Shown piece after piece: positions 1 through 7,951 of a stretch of 32,674 bases of DNA (its first letter is position 1; the number at the start of each line of letters is the position of its first letter). Source of the DNA: Zetaproteobacteria bacterium CG1_02_53_45 (GTDB taxonomy: Bacteria > Pseudomonadota > Zetaproteobacteria > Mariprofundales > Mariprofundaceae); NCBI GenBank assembly GCA_001871925.1, contig MNWZ01000110.1, forward strand, positions 1 to 32,674, given 5' to 3'. Below the pieces are notes generated by a model that did not search any database, was not told where the DNA came from, and saw only the letters and a list, made by a program, of their open reading frames with translations. The translations under genes were made by a program, and so were the position numbers.

Positions 1-2
1 AT

Positions 3-575
3 GAACTACTCGAGCGGATTAAATATCTGCTGAACCTGCCCGAGCTTGCGACCCCTGAAGAGATCCTGGCTGAGCTGGAGAAGGCGGTTGCCCGTCTGAG
101 TGCCGCAATCAGCTCGGAAGGCTCGGAAGAGGCCAATGCTCAGGCCAACAATGACAACAACCTGATCGATCTGCTGTCACATCTCGAATCGCATGTCGCT
201 ACGCTGGCGGCCAATAGCCAGCAGGATCTGACCGGCTATGTGCCGCGCGGTGAGTTCGACCGCCTCCGCATCGAACTGAAAACCATCACTACCGAGCGAG
301 AAAGCAATCGTGTTGAACTGGCTGTGAACTCCGCCCTGGATGCTGGCCTGATTGCGCCGAAGTCGAAGGCATGGGCCGAGGGCTACTGCCGCCGTGACCC
401 GCAGGGTTTCGCCGACTTCTGCGCCAATGCTCAGAAGGTGGTGCCGCTCGGCGAAGATCCGGCCCCGGCCACAGCCGGCGCACAGGCGCTCTCCGAAGAG
501 GAGCTGGCGATCTGCTCACAGCTGGGTATTTCCCAGGATGAGTTTCTCAAAACAAAACAGGCCCAGGAGGTATAA
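3..575 (+). CDS. Mu gpI-like phage protease/scaffold, C-terminal part
   Basis: This frame is open from the first bases of the window and the true start lies upstream; a GTG at 240 is internal and is not the start. In Mu-like phages gene I encodes a head maturation protease whose C-terminal portion is also made separately as the scaffold (Z). The visible residues fit that part: an acidic, alanine- and glutamate-rich helical stretch, then a conserved-looking end containing VPRGEFDRLR and a segment about non-catalytic residues ending AEGYCRRDPQGFADFC. The protease active site is not in view. It ends three bases before the decoration gene. The identification rests on composition, the C-terminal motif and position just before the capsid gene. 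Confidence 0.75.
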   Translation, partial: ELLERIKYLLNLPELATPEEILAELEKAVARLSAAISSEGSEEANAQANNDNNLIDLLSHLESHVATLAANSQQDLTGYVPRGEFDRLRIELKTITTERESNRVELAVNSALDAGLIAPKSKAWAEGYCRRDPQGFADFCANAQKVVPLGEDPAPATAGAQALSEEELAICSQLGISQDEFLKTKQAQEV

Positions 576-578
576 CCG

Positions 579-977
579 ATGGCTTTAACCAAAGATGCAA
601 ACACACCCGAGCGCGATGGCGCTCTGGTCAGCGCCCCGGTGGCTGCTGCCACCATTATCTATGCCGGATCGATGGTAGCCCTTAATGCCGCCGGAAATGC
701 CGTTCCTGCTGCCGATACAGCAGCCCTGAAGGTGCTTGGCCGAGCCGAGTCGCAGGTGAATAACGCTGCTGGCGCTGCCGGCGACCTGAAGGTCACCGTC
801 AAACGTGGCACATTCCGCTTTAAGAACAGCGGTACCGCTGCACTGGCTGCCGGTGATGAGCTCACCAATGCCCTGGTCGAGGATGACGGCACCGTCGCCA
901 AGACATCAACCAATTCCATCGTCGCAGGCAAGATCATCGAAATCGATGCATCCGGTGTCTGGGTCGAAATCAAGTAA
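579..977 (+). CDS. Capsid decoration/cement-type protein
   Basis: A 132-residue protein, alanine- and valine-rich, with many small beta-strand-like segments and the repeated idea of 'value, default, attribute' strands (AGSMVALNAAGNAV, LKVTVKRGTFRFKN, GKIIEIDASGVWVEIK). Proteins of this size and style sit between the scaffold and the major capsid gene in Mu-like siphophages and are thought to bind the outside of the head as trimers; that role is known for lambda gpD-type relatives and is inferred here. The start ATG at 579 follows an AGGAGG at about 566-571 inside the end of the scaffold gene. No signal peptide or enzyme motif is seen. Confidence 0.65.
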   Translation: MALTKDANTPERDGALVSAPVAAATIIYAGSMVALNAAGNAVPAADTAALKVLGRAESQVNNAAGAAGDLKVTVKRGTFRFKNSGTAALAAGDELTNALVEDDGTVAKTSTNSIVAGKIIEIDASGVWVEIK

Positions 978-993
978 CGGAGGATATGAACCG

Positions 994-2049
994 ATGAAAT
1001 CAACTATCAAAACTATCAGCGCCTGGTCGTTCGCCTTTCTGGTGTGTGCCCTGGCATCCACGCTGGGTGGTGATCCCGCCTATGCCGGCGAAGCGATCGG
1101 CTTCGATATCGGCACTGCCGGCCTGATCGGTATCGGCGGCATCATGGTCAACGCGCAAACGCTGCAGGCGGCGCAGACCAGCTTTAAGACGCTGTTCCAG
1201 AATGCATTCAGTGCAGTGAAACAGTTCTGGACCTCCGTTGCCATGAAGGTTCCGAGCAACACCTCGGCCAATGACTACAAGTGGCTCGGTGAACTGCCCG
1301 GCATCCGCAAATGGCTGGGCGATAAGGTCGTTCACAATCTGGTGGCTCATGGCTATTTCCTGCCCAATGAAGACTTCGAACTGACTGTCGGCGTTGATCG
1401 GAACGACTTCGAGGATGATCAGCTGGGCATCTACAACCCGCTGATGTCCAACCTTGGCGATGCCAGCGCCCGTCATCCCGACGAGCTGGTCTGGCCTGCC
1501 CTGATTGCCGGCTTCACGACTGGCAAGGGCTTCGATGGCGTGACCTTCTTCAATACGGCGCACCCTGTAAACGGTGTTGATGATGCCGATGGCTCCTATG
1601 CCAACCGTCCTGTCACACTCGGCGCCGGTGAGCCGTGGTTTCTGGTAGACGATTCACGTCCCGTGCAGCCGATGATCCTGCAGGAGCGTAAGCCCTACAC
1701 CTTCGTGAGCATGAGCGATGCATCGCATCCGAATGTCTTCATGCAGAAGAAGTTCCTGTTCGGCGTCGAGGCGCGCGGTGCAGTCGGCTATGGCCTGCCG
1801 CAGCTGATCTACGGCTCTCGTGCCACCCTTGATGCAGCCGCATACAAGGCAGCCCGCCTGGCCATGTCCGGCCTCAAGCGCATCGATGGCACACCGCTGG
1901 GCGTGAAGGGGCTGAAGCTGGTGGTCGGTGAAGGCAACTTTGAGGCGGCCAACGTGCTGCTGACCAATGACCGCGACACCGCTGGTGCAACCAACACATG
2001 GAAAGGTACCGCCAGGCTTGAACTTGTCGATTACCTGACCGGCGCATAA
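994..2049 (+). CDS. Mu gpT-like major capsid protein with signal-peptide-like N-terminal extension
   Basis: The body matches the Mu gpT major head subunit family: YKWLGELPGIRKWLGD, VHNLVAHGYFLPNEDFE, RNDFEDDQLGIYNPL, PDELVWPALIAGF, GVTFFNTAHPV in that order. The family normally begins close to the residues MVNAQTLQ, which here lie 50 residues in (ATG at 1144). Translation from 994 is preferred because it has a GGAGG at 979-983 and the 1144 ATG has no ribosome site. The added residues 1-33 look like a Sec signal peptide: two lysines, a hydrophobic core SFAFLVCALA and an AYA-GE cleavage-like site, followed by a glycine-rich linker. The predicted product is 351 residues against roughly 300 for relatives. 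The extension could instead be part of capsid proteolytic maturation. Confidence 0.85.
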   Translation: MKSTIKTISAWSFAFLVCALASTLGGDPAYAGEAIGFDIGTAGLIGIGGIMVNAQTLQAAQTSFKTLFQNAFSAVKQFWTSVAMKVPSNTSANDYKWLGELPGIRKWLGDKVVHNLVAHGYFLPNEDFELTVGVDRNDFEDDQLGIYNPLMSNLGDASARHPDELVWPALIAGFTTGKGFDGVTFFNTAHPVNGVDDADGSYANRPVTLGAGEPWFLVDDSRPVQPMILQERKPYTFVSMSDASHPNVFMQKKFLFGVEARGAVGYGLPQLIYGSRATLDAAAYKAARLAMSGLKRIDGTPLGVKGLKLVVGEGNFEAANVLLTNDRDTAGATNTWKGTARLELVDYLTGA

Positions 2050-2062
2050 GGGAGGATGAATC

Positions 2063-2230
2063 ATGGCTAAATCGAAGATCACTATTCCACAGGTCAATGG
2101 CCTCAGTCTCGGCGGCGATATCGGCCACCTTGGCAAAGGCCACCATGAGCTGGAGCTGACTGCAGCGCAGATCAAGGATCTGAAGGCCGCAGGCGTGAAG
2201 GTCGAATCAACCGCTGCAATCAAGGGCTGA
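2063..2230 (+). CDS. Small phage protein, 55 residues, unknown
   Basis: ATG at 2063 follows a GGGAGGA at 2050-2056, 13 bases after the capsid stop, and the frame closes with TGA at 2228-2230. The 55 residues start MAKSKITIPQVNGLSLGG and end with VKVESTAAIKG; the second half (LTAAQIKDLKAAGVKVES) reads like a short helix-plus-strand that occurs in small connector-region proteins of Mu-like phages. No recognised domain. The position between capsid and gp36-like genes suggests a head or head-tail joining accessory role, which is inference only. Confidence 0.6.
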   Translation: MAKSKITIPQVNGLSLGGDIGHLGKGHHELELTAAQIKDLKAAGVKVESTAAIKG

Positions 2231-2232
2231 TG

Positions 2233-2265
2233 GAGATCGGGCGGGGCCAGCGCCACGCCCGTCTC
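2233..2265 (+). other. GC-rich hairpin after the 55-residue gene
   Basis: CGGGCG at 2238-2243 pairs with CGCCCG at 2256-2261 and is extended by GAGA (2233-2236) against TCTC (2262-2265), leaving a 12-base loop. No T tract follows, so an intrinsic terminator is unlikely; it may slow RNA decay or separate expression of capsid and downstream genes. Confidence 0.35.
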
Positions 2266-2356
2266 TAAACTAACGCACAAGCTCAGCCGAGGAGGCGCGT
2301 CAGCGCCGATGTCGGCTGAAGCGCCGGGTTATACGGCGACTCGAACGGAGGAACGA

Positions 2357-2599
2357 ATGGAACAGACAAGACTTGGCTCTCTGATTGAGTCACTGATGAA
2401 CATTGCCATTGGCTACGGCGTTGCCCTGCTCTCACAGATTGCGATCTTCCCGCTGTTCGGCATCCATGTACCGCTTACCACAAACCTGTGGATCGGGGCA
2501 TGGTTCACGCTGATAAGCCTGGTGCGCAGCTACGTGATCCGGCGGTGGTTCAACGCTCGCCTACATCGCGCGGCGCAGGCGATGGCGCGAGCCGTATAA
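2357..2599 (+). CDS. DUF7220-type small membrane protein
   Basis: ATG at 2357 is chosen over an in-frame ATG at 2309 because GGAGG lies at 2347-2351. The 80 residues begin MEQTRLGSLIESLMNIAIGY and hold two hydrophobic segments (GYGVALLSQIAIFPLF and LWIGAWFTLISLVRSY) followed by a basic tail RRWFNARLHR. This pattern, including the opening QTR-x-GSLIES-x-N and the S-x-VRSY-x-x-RR-x-FN ending, is shared by a family of small phage and prophage proteins of unknown function (recalled as DUF7220). It probably sits in the inner membrane. A holin role is conceivable from size and topology but the family is not known for it. Confidence 0.7.
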   Translation: MEQTRLGSLIESLMNIAIGYGVALLSQIAIFPLFGIHVPLTTNLWIGAWFTLISLVRSYVIRRWFNARLHRAAQAMARAV

Positions 2600-2614
2600 C
2601 AGGAGGAATCATCG

Positions 2615-3043
2615 GTGGCTTATTCAACGTATGCAGATCTGATCAAGAAGCATGATGAGCAATATCTGATTCAGCTCTCGGATGATGATGGTGATGGTAT
2701 TGCCGACGCTGTCGTGATCGATGAGGCCATAGCTCAGGCCGATGCCGAGATCAATGCCAGGATCTCGATGCGCTACAGCGTGCCGATGAATCCGGTACCG
2801 GCACTGGCCACCAGCATTTCGGCCACACTGGCCATCGGCAACCTCTACAGCCATCGCGGCATGGATAAGCCGGATACAGTTAAAGACGATGTGAAGGCGG
2901 CGATCGCGCTGCTCGATCGCATCGGAGAAGGCAGAGCCACCTGGGGCGAGGCTACAGAGCCAGCAGCCGATACAGCGCAGCTCGATGTGCGAATCAGCAG
3001 TCAAACCCGTGTTTTCAATCGCAACAACATGAGCGGGTTCTGA
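2615..3043 (+). CDS. DUF1320 / Mu gp36-like head-tail connector protein
   Basis: GTG start at 2615 with AGGAGGA at 2601-2607. The 142 residues show the DUF1320 pattern: MAYSTYADLIKKHDEQYLIQLSDDDGDG, an acidic helix beginning IDEAIAQADAEINARISMRY, then VPALATSISATLAIGNLYSHRG. In Mu this gene (gp36) lies after the capsid gene and before the tail genes; the family is thought to be an adaptor at the head-tail junction. The C-terminus carries TRVFNRNNMSGF, the usual kind of ending. The next gene begins one base after its stop, so the pair is likely translated together. Confidence 0.85.
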   Translation: MAYSTYADLIKKHDEQYLIQLSDDDGDGIADAVVIDEAIAQADAEINARISMRYSVPMNPVPALATSISATLAIGNLYSHRGMDKPDTVKDDVKAAIALLDRIGEGRATWGEATEPAADTAQLDVRISSQTRVFNRNNMSGF

Positions 3044-3044
3044 A

Positions 3045-3482
3045 ATGGCGTTTCAGATTCTGCCCCTGCAGTCGATCGTTACCAGGCTGGAAGATCAGGC
3101 CGTCGGCTTCAAATCACTGGCTGGTGCTGCCGAGCTTGAGCAGGCAATCGCGGGTGGTGTCCGGGTCGCACCGGCCGGGTTCGTTGTTCCGCTTAAGGAG
3201 GATGCCGGCGCGAATACCACCGGCACCATGATCGTCACACAGGATGTGACAACCCGGTTCGCGATTGTATTCGCGGTCAAGGATCTCTCTGACCGCAGCG
3301 GGAAGTCGGCGATCGATGGCGGCCTTCGTGATCTGCGCATTGCGGTCGGCAATGCTCTGGTCGGCTGGGCTCCGGCTGGATTCAACATCTGTGAATGGGA
3401 TGGTGGCTCCATCGTCCGCATCGGCGGCGGAACAGTCTATTGGCGCGATCGATATCGCACCTCACACATCAACGAATTGTAA
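3045..3482 (+). CDS. Tail terminator-like protein (gp37 position)
   Basis: A 145-residue protein beginning one base after the gp36-like stop. The order of elements, a helical N-terminus (LQSIVTRLEDQAVGFKSLAGAAELEQAI), a FVVPLKEDAGAN strand, TRFAIVFAVKDLSD, and later LRIAVGNALVGWAPAGFNICEWDGG, resembles the tail-terminator family that caps the tail tube and mates it to the head. The LVGWxPAG and the ending VYWRDRYRTSHI are typical. The family assignment comes from pattern recognition and from its place directly ahead of the tail-tube gene. A more distant relation to the DUF1834/gp37 group is possible. Confidence 0.7.
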   Translation: MAFQILPLQSIVTRLEDQAVGFKSLAGAAELEQAIAGGVRVAPAGFVVPLKEDAGANTTGTMIVTQDVTTRFAIVFAVKDLSDRSGKSAIDGGLRDLRIAVGNALVGWAPAGFNICEWDGGSIVRIGGGTVYWRDRYRTSHINEL

Positions 3483-3495
3483 CACGGAGGCAACT

Positions 3496-3630
3496 ATGGG
3501 ACGCGCAGGCGGCAGCTATAAACTTGATGAATCAGGCAAGAAAACACGCCAGGAGGTGGTGACGCCTCCGAAGTCGGCGCAAAAGCCGATCAAACCGACC
3601 AAAGCGGCACAGACCGCGAAGGAGGCATAA
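3496..3630 (+). CDS. Small basic phage protein, 44 residues
   Basis: ATG at 3496, with CGGAGG at 3485-3490, opens a 44-residue frame that ends in TAA at 3628-3630; the next gene starts at the following base. The product begins MGRAGGSYKLDESGKKTRQE and is almost entirely lysine, threonine, proline and alanine, so it is probably disordered. Short lysine-rich proteins occur at this spot between terminator and tail tube genes in related phages, but no function is known. The good ribosome site and tight packing support it as a real gene. Confidence 0.6.
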   Translation: MGRAGGSYKLDESGKKTRQEVVTPPKSAQKPIKPTKAAQTAKEA

Positions 3631-4590
3631 ATGTATAACGCGAAACAGATGGCCATCGCCGCAGCTGTGGAAGCGGCCTATGGCACCGACCCGGTGCCGA
3701 CGGCAGCAGCCAATGCCATGCTGGCCGAAAATGTGAAATGGACAGAGCTGGATGGTGAGGAGATCACCCTCGAACATGTGCGGCCGGGGGGATTCGGCGG
3801 CTACGAAAAGGAGCTGCTAAACAAGCGCTCAGCCATCGATTTCGATGTGCGCCTGCGCGGGGCCGGAGCGGCAGGCGGCGTGCCAGCCATCGATCCACTG
3901 CTGCGCGCAACAGGCTTTGCTGCAACCAACACCCCCGGTGTTTCGCAGGTCTACAACCTGGTCAGTCAGGGGTTCGAGTCTGCATCGATCTATGCGTTTC
4001 GCGGCAACAGCAGCAACGCGGTTCGCCAGCGCCTGCTGGGTGTGCGCGGTTCATCCAAGCTCTCGATCGGCACCAAGGATCATACCAAGATGTCATTCAC
4101 CATGCAGTCGCTCTACGATGCTCCGGCTGCATCGACTATGCCTGTTGATTTCGATTTCTCCGGCTTCACGAACGTGGCGATTGCCGCCGTCAACAAAATC
4201 AACACCACGTTTACGCTCGGTGGTCTGGCGCTGCAGCTGGAGAAGCTCGATATCGATCTGGGCTTTACCGTTGGCCACACCGCGCTGGTTAATTTTGAAC
4301 AGATTGAAATCACCGGGCGCACCGTGACCGGCAGCATCACCATACGCGAACCTGATATCGCCACGATCAATATGTTTGAAACTGCCTATGGCAAGGGCGC
4401 TGCGCTGGAGCCGCTGGTGTTCGAAAACGGCGTGACAGTCGGGCAGATTTTCCGCATCGATGCCGCCCGTGTGCAGCGCGGCAAGCCGAGCCGTGGCGAT
4501 TCGAACGGCGTCTCAACACTCACCATCCCGCTGGAGTTCCTGCCATCCGATGCCGGCGACGATAACGACCTTATTCTCACATTCAAGTAA
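3631..4590 (+). CDS. Major tail tube protein
   Basis: A 319-residue protein that starts directly after the preceding stop, with AAGGAGG at 3619-3625. It has the beta-rich composition of long-tail tube subunits: an N-terminal MYNAKQMAIAAAVEAAYGTDPVPTAA arm, the block RSAIDFDVRLRGAGAAG followed by PAIDPLLRATGFAAT (the usual 'target value, deviation from tube' pattern), and late strands such as GRTVTGSITIREPD. The sequence FDVRLRGAG-x-AG-x-PAIDPLLRA is characteristic of the phage tail tube protein family. Its neighbours, terminator before and frameshifted chaperones after, are those expected for a siphophage tube gene. Confidence 0.82.
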   Translation: MYNAKQMAIAAAVEAAYGTDPVPTAAANAMLAENVKWTELDGEEITLEHVRPGGFGGYEKELLNKRSAIDFDVRLRGAGAAGGVPAIDPLLRATGFAATNTPGVSQVYNLVSQGFESASIYAFRGNSSNAVRQRLLGVRGSSKLSIGTKDHTKMSFTMQSLYDAPAASTMPVDFDFSGFTNVAIAAVNKINTTFTLGGLALQLEKLDIDLGFTVGHTALVNFEQIEITGRTVTGSITIREPDIATINMFETAYGKGAALEPLVFENGVTVGQIFRIDAARVQRGKPSRGDSNGVSTLTIPLEFLPSDAGDDNDLILTFK

Positions 4591-4613
4591 CCTTCAAGTA
4601 AAGGAGCATAACT

Positions 4614-4940
4614 ATGTCATACACCCTCACAGAAGATCGCCGCGTTATGTGGCCAGTGACCATCAATGAGCCGGCCGATGGCGGCAAGATCACGCGCCGG
4701 AAAATCGATATCGAGTTTCGCATTGATGATATAGCGAAGTGGGAAGAGACAGGCGAATCTGTAAAGGATGTGCTGACGCGCAACATCGTTGGCTGGAGTG
4801 GCTTGCAGAATTCGAAGAAAGAGCCGGTCCCGTTTAACGATGAGACGCTTGAGCAGCTGTTGACAGATCCGTATGCACTGCCGGCGATCTGGAATGCGTA
4901 TCTTAATGAAGTGCTCGCCGGGGCCGAAGCAAAAAACTAG
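4614..4940 (+). CDS. Tail assembly chaperone, short (G-like) form
   Basis: A 108-residue product with AAGGAG at 4601-4606. In long-tailed phages the gene after the tube encodes the short chaperone (lambda gpG), and a fraction of ribosomes slip back one base near its end to make a longer G-T protein. Both coat the tape measure during tail assembly and then leave. The frame here ends with codons GCA-AAA-AAC-TAG, so the heptamer A-AAA-AAC stands in the exact phase for a -1 slip right before the stop. The protein itself (RKIDIEFRIDDIAKWEETGE, DETLEQLLTDPYALPAIWNAY) has the acidic, helical character of this class. Confidence 0.85.
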   Translation: MSYTLTEDRRVMWPVTINEPADGGKITRRKIDIEFRIDDIAKWEETGESVKDVLTRNIVGWSGLQNSKKEPVPFNDETLEQLLTDPYALPAIWNAYLNEVLAGAEAKN

Positions 4941-5311
4941 CGGACGCCGCAAAATTCTGGGTTGAGCAGAGCCGGGGCGGCGCCGGCGGAGATGAGACGG
5001 TACTGGCGGGGCTTGGTGCGATGGGCGCTCCGGCCGAGGTGATCGAGCAGTACCAGGCACAGAAGGCCAGTGAAGAGACCTTCGCCATCTGGCCGGAGAA
5101 TGCACGGGCACTGGAACTGTTTCTGGCGCTCGGTACGCAGTGGCGCACAAGCCTTGTGCCTGTCCAGGGCGGCTTCTTCCGCCATGTCGATGGACTCGAT
5201 TATCAGGCCGCAGAGGCGGTGATGCGGATAGATTGCGATCGCAATCGGAAAGACCTGTTTAGCCGGCTCCGGATTATGGAATCGGCAGCACTGGAGGAGT
5301 TGAACAGCTAA
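4614..5311 (+). CDS. Tail assembly chaperone, frameshifted long (G-T-like) form
   Basis: Predicted product of a -1 slip on the heptamer at 4931-4937. Reading then continues CTA-GCG-GAC and stays open to the TAA at 5309-5311, adding about 124 residues (LADAAKFWVEQSRGGAGG onward) to the 108-residue short form. The extension is of the DUF1799 type often found at this site (phage-related, about 100 residues: LAGLGAMGAPAEVIEQ, PENARALELFLALGTQWR, GLDYQAAEAVMRI). No good ribosome site or start precedes the extension; an in-frame ATG at 5021 would cut off its conserved beginning. The stop shares a base with the tape-measure start (TAATG), consistent with coupled translation. The T domain recruits tail tube protein in lambda; that role is inferred here. 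Confidence 0.82.
4931..4937 (+). promoter_or_regulatory. Programmed -1 ribosomal frameshift heptamer A-AAA-AAC
   Basis: The heptamer is X-XXY-YYZ in the zero frame of the short chaperone and lies one codon before its TAG. A GC-rich stem (GCCGG 4971-4975 with CCGGC 4983-4987) begins 34 bases downstream, farther than usual for a stimulator. Confidence 0.85.
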
Positions 5312-7950
5312 TGAGCAGTGGCGGCGATATCAAACTTGGCATTACGCTATCAGGCGACGGATCGCAGCTGGTCGGCGAGATTAAGCTATCGGCGGCTGAA
5401 TTCGACAAGATGAAGAAATCCGCCGAGGAGATGGGCAATACCTCGGCCGCTCAGCACCGCAAGATGACCGCCGCTCAGTCCGACTTCTCGCGCAAGCAAT
5501 CGGCCTACAGCGCCCTGCAGATCCGCAGCAATCAATCCATCTCGCGCGAGATCGACAAGGTGCAGGGCGCATATGAACGGCTGGCGGCCTCCGGAACCGT
5601 ATCACAGCAGGAGCTGGCTCGGGCCAGCCGGGCAGCCGAGAGCAGCGTTGCCGCACTGCGCGAAGAGCTCAATGGTGCCGCCGAAACCACATCGAACTTC
5701 AGCAATACCATCGGCGAGCTCGGTAAAGCCGCCGCCGCGCTCTACGTGCTGCGCAATGCCATCAACGCCAGCCAAAAAGCGGCGGTCGAGAAGGAAGCTG
5801 CGCTCACCGGTCTGGCCAGTCAGGCGCGCTATGCCGGAGAAAGCGTCCGGGGATCGATGGTAGCTGCATTGCAACTCAATGATGATGCGATGATGAAGAA
5901 TGCGCAGTCGGCCAAGGCGCTGCAGAATCTTCTTTCACGCGGCTTCTCTCTGCAGGAGTCGATCAACCTGATCAATCGATTTAAGGATTCAGCGGCATTT
6001 GGCCGACAGGCGTCGCTCGGCTTCGGCGAAGCTGTGGTGTCGGCCACCGAAGGTCTGAAGAACGAAAACTCGATCCTTGTTGATAATGCCGGCGTCACCA
6101 AAAACGTCAGCGTGATGTGGGAGGAGTATGCGGCTGAGATCGGCAAGTCGGTCAATGATCTCTCGATGGCCGAGAAGCGTCAGGCTGAATACAACGGCAT
6201 CATGCGCGAGACCGAAGCGCAGCTCGGCAATGCGGCAAGAGCGGCATCCGGTTTGCAGGGGGCGCAAGCCCGCATGGTGCAGGCGCAGGATGATGCGGCA
6301 GCATCGCTTGGTGAAGCGCTGACGCCGGCATTGACCGGCTTCTATCAGATCGCTGCCCGGGGCGTGAATAACGTTGTCAAGCCGCTGATCTTCGAGATTG
6401 GATCGTTCGGTACCGCCGCCGGCGCCGCTGCTACCGAGGCCGGCATCCTCTGGGATGCACTGATGAATCCGGTCGATACGGTCAAAAACTTCGGCGCCTT
6501 CAAACAACGTCTTGCCGATGCTGAGAAGCTGGCGCATGACATGCGGGCAAATCTGGCTGCAGAGCTTGCTGGCGATCAGATCAAGCTGCCGGAAATCGGC
6601 AAGGATAACGGCAAGCGCCGTGTTGATACGACTACCAAGAGTGGCGACAATGATGCTGGCAAGGATAACGGCAAGCGCCGTGTTGATACGACTACCAAGA
6701 GCGGCACTACCAAGAGTGGCGACAATGATGCTCTCAAGAAGCTGGCTGATGAATCCGGGCGTTTTGCTGCGCAGTTGCTGGCCGCCAACGATGACGCTTA
6801 CACCAGAACCTCCAATAAATATGTGGAGATGTGGCAGAAGCTGGTGGCTGCGCATGGCGAAGGGTCTGCCAGGGTCAAGGGCCTTGAATCTGCCTATCAG
6901 GCCTGGGTGAATGAATCTGCAGCTGCCGCGCTGGCTAAAGAGAAGGAGAAGACCGACAGGGTTGTCTCGCTGCAACAGGCAAAATACACCCGCCTGAATC
7001 AATCTGCAGCAGAGGCGATGGCCAGCGATGATGAGCGAGCTCAAATCCGGCTTGATCGCGATCTGCAGGCGATGGCCGATGAGCGGCAGCGGCTGATCGA
7101 TCAGAAGACATGGACCGCCGATCTGGACGATCAATATACACAGGCACGCATCGATCGCGCCCAGATTACGGCGCTCGAGATCGAACGGATCAACGACGAA
7201 AGCCGCCTGCGCCAGGTGCAGAAGGTGGATGAGTCCGAGCAGGCGGCGAGCGGGCTGAAGCTGCAGTTCCAGCAGCTGGCTCAGGAGAACCAGCTTGTTC
7301 ATCTCGGATCCCTGGCCAGCAATCTGATCACATTCAGTGACGCATTTGTCGAGATCGACAAAGAGACCGGCAAGAAGCAGCTCGCTATCGATAAGCTGAC
7401 CGCTGATCAGAAGCTGAGCCTGACCGCATCGGCGCTGGGGGCTATTTCCGGGCTGATGCACAGCAAGGGCCGTGCGATGTTCGAGGTCGGCAAGGCGGCC
7501 GCGCAGGGCGAGAATGCGATCAGCACAGCCCGGGCCGCAATGAACGCCTACGCTTCGGCTTCTGCCATCCCATACATCGGTTTTATATTAGGCCCTGTGG
7601 CCGCCGCCGCCGCTGTCGCAGCCGGCATTTCCAATGCGCAGAAGATTAACAGCGCGCAATTTGGAGCATCCGCATCCGGCGGTGCATCCGTGCCATCCAT
7701 CTCAGCCGGCGCAAGCAATGTGGTGCCGATCAATCCGGGCACCGGCGCGCCGGCGACATTCGGCCAGGGCGGCAGCAATCAGTCGGCGCCGCGCAAGATG
7801 GATATCGATTTCCGGATATCCGGAGCCGATCCGGGATCGCTGGATGCCATCTCCAACAATCCGGATGCGCTGCGCAAGATTGCCGACGGCATAACGCCGA
7901 TGATTCAGCAGAATATGGATGCGCAGCTGAACTTGCGCCTGACGGCCTGA
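5311..7950 (+). CDS. Tail tape measure protein
   Basis: An 879-residue protein following the chaperone pair. Nearly all of residues 1-250 and 480-700 is helical and coiled-coil-like, with heptads such as LREELNGAAETTSNFSNTIGELGKAAAAL; the C-terminal part carries the hydrophobic stretch around IPYIGFILGPVAAAAAVAAGISNAQKI, which is typical for tape measures that reach the host membrane during DNA entry. Residues about 430-475 hold a lysine- and threonine-rich linker containing a tandem duplication. Length sets tail length, so the duplicated segment should lengthen the tail slightly if not in a loop. The ATG overlaps the preceding stop by one base. No peptidoglycan hydrolase motif was seen. Confidence 0.9.
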   Translation: MSSGGDIKLGITLSGDGSQLVGEIKLSAAEFDKMKKSAEEMGNTSAAQHRKMTAAQSDFSRKQSAYSALQIRSNQSISREIDKVQGAYERLAASGTVSQQELARASRAAESSVAALREELNGAAETTSNFSNTIGELGKAAAALYVLRNAINASQKAAVEKEAALTGLASQARYAGESVRGSMVAALQLNDDAMMKNAQSAKALQNLLSRGFSLQESINLINRFKDSAAFGRQASLGFGEAVVSATEGLKNENSILVDNAGVTKNVSVMWEEYAAEIGKSVNDLSMAEKRQAEYNGIMRETEAQLGNAARAASGLQGAQARMVQAQDDAAASLGEALTPALTGFYQIAARGVNNVVKPLIFEIGSFGTAAGAAATEAGILWDALMNPVDTVKNFGAFKQRLADAEKLAHDMRANLAAELAGDQIKLPEIGKDNGKRRVDTTTKSGDNDAGKDNGKRRVDTTTKSGTTKSGDNDALKKLADESGRFAAQLLAANDDAYTRTSNKYVEMWQKLVAAHGEGSARVKGLESAYQAWVNESAAAALAKEKEKTDRVVSLQQAKYTRLNQSAAEAMASDDERAQIRLDRDLQAMADERQRLIDQKTWTADLDDQYTQARIDRAQITALEIERINDESRLRQVQKVDESEQAASGLKLQFQQLAQENQLVHLGSLASNLITFSDAFVEIDKETGKKQLAIDKLTADQKLSLTASALGAISGLMHSKGRAMFEVGKAAAQGENAISTARAAMNAYASASAIPYIGFILGPVAAAAAVAAGISNAQKINSAQFGASASGGASVPSISAGASNVVPINPGTGAPATFGQGGSNQSAPRKMDIDFRISGADPGSLDAISNNPDALRKIADGITPMIQQNMDAQLNLRLTA
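6598..6732 (+). repeat. Tandem duplication in the tape-measure gene (60 and 75 bp)
   Basis: Copy 1 (6598-6657) and copy 2 (6658-6732) both encode GKDNGKRRVDTTTKSG...DNDA. The first 45 bases are identical; copy 2 has a further 15-base internal duplication that adds five residues (GTTKS-type). Reading frame is kept throughout. Near-identity at the DNA level points to a recent event. Confidence 0.9.
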
Positions 7951-7951
7951 G

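Noticed and set aside
5989-7461. 490-codon open frame on the minus strand
   Set aside because: It is the antisense of the tape measure gene; the plus frame has clear coiled-coil and membrane features and is packed with neighbours. The minus translation is low-complexity and unlike any family.
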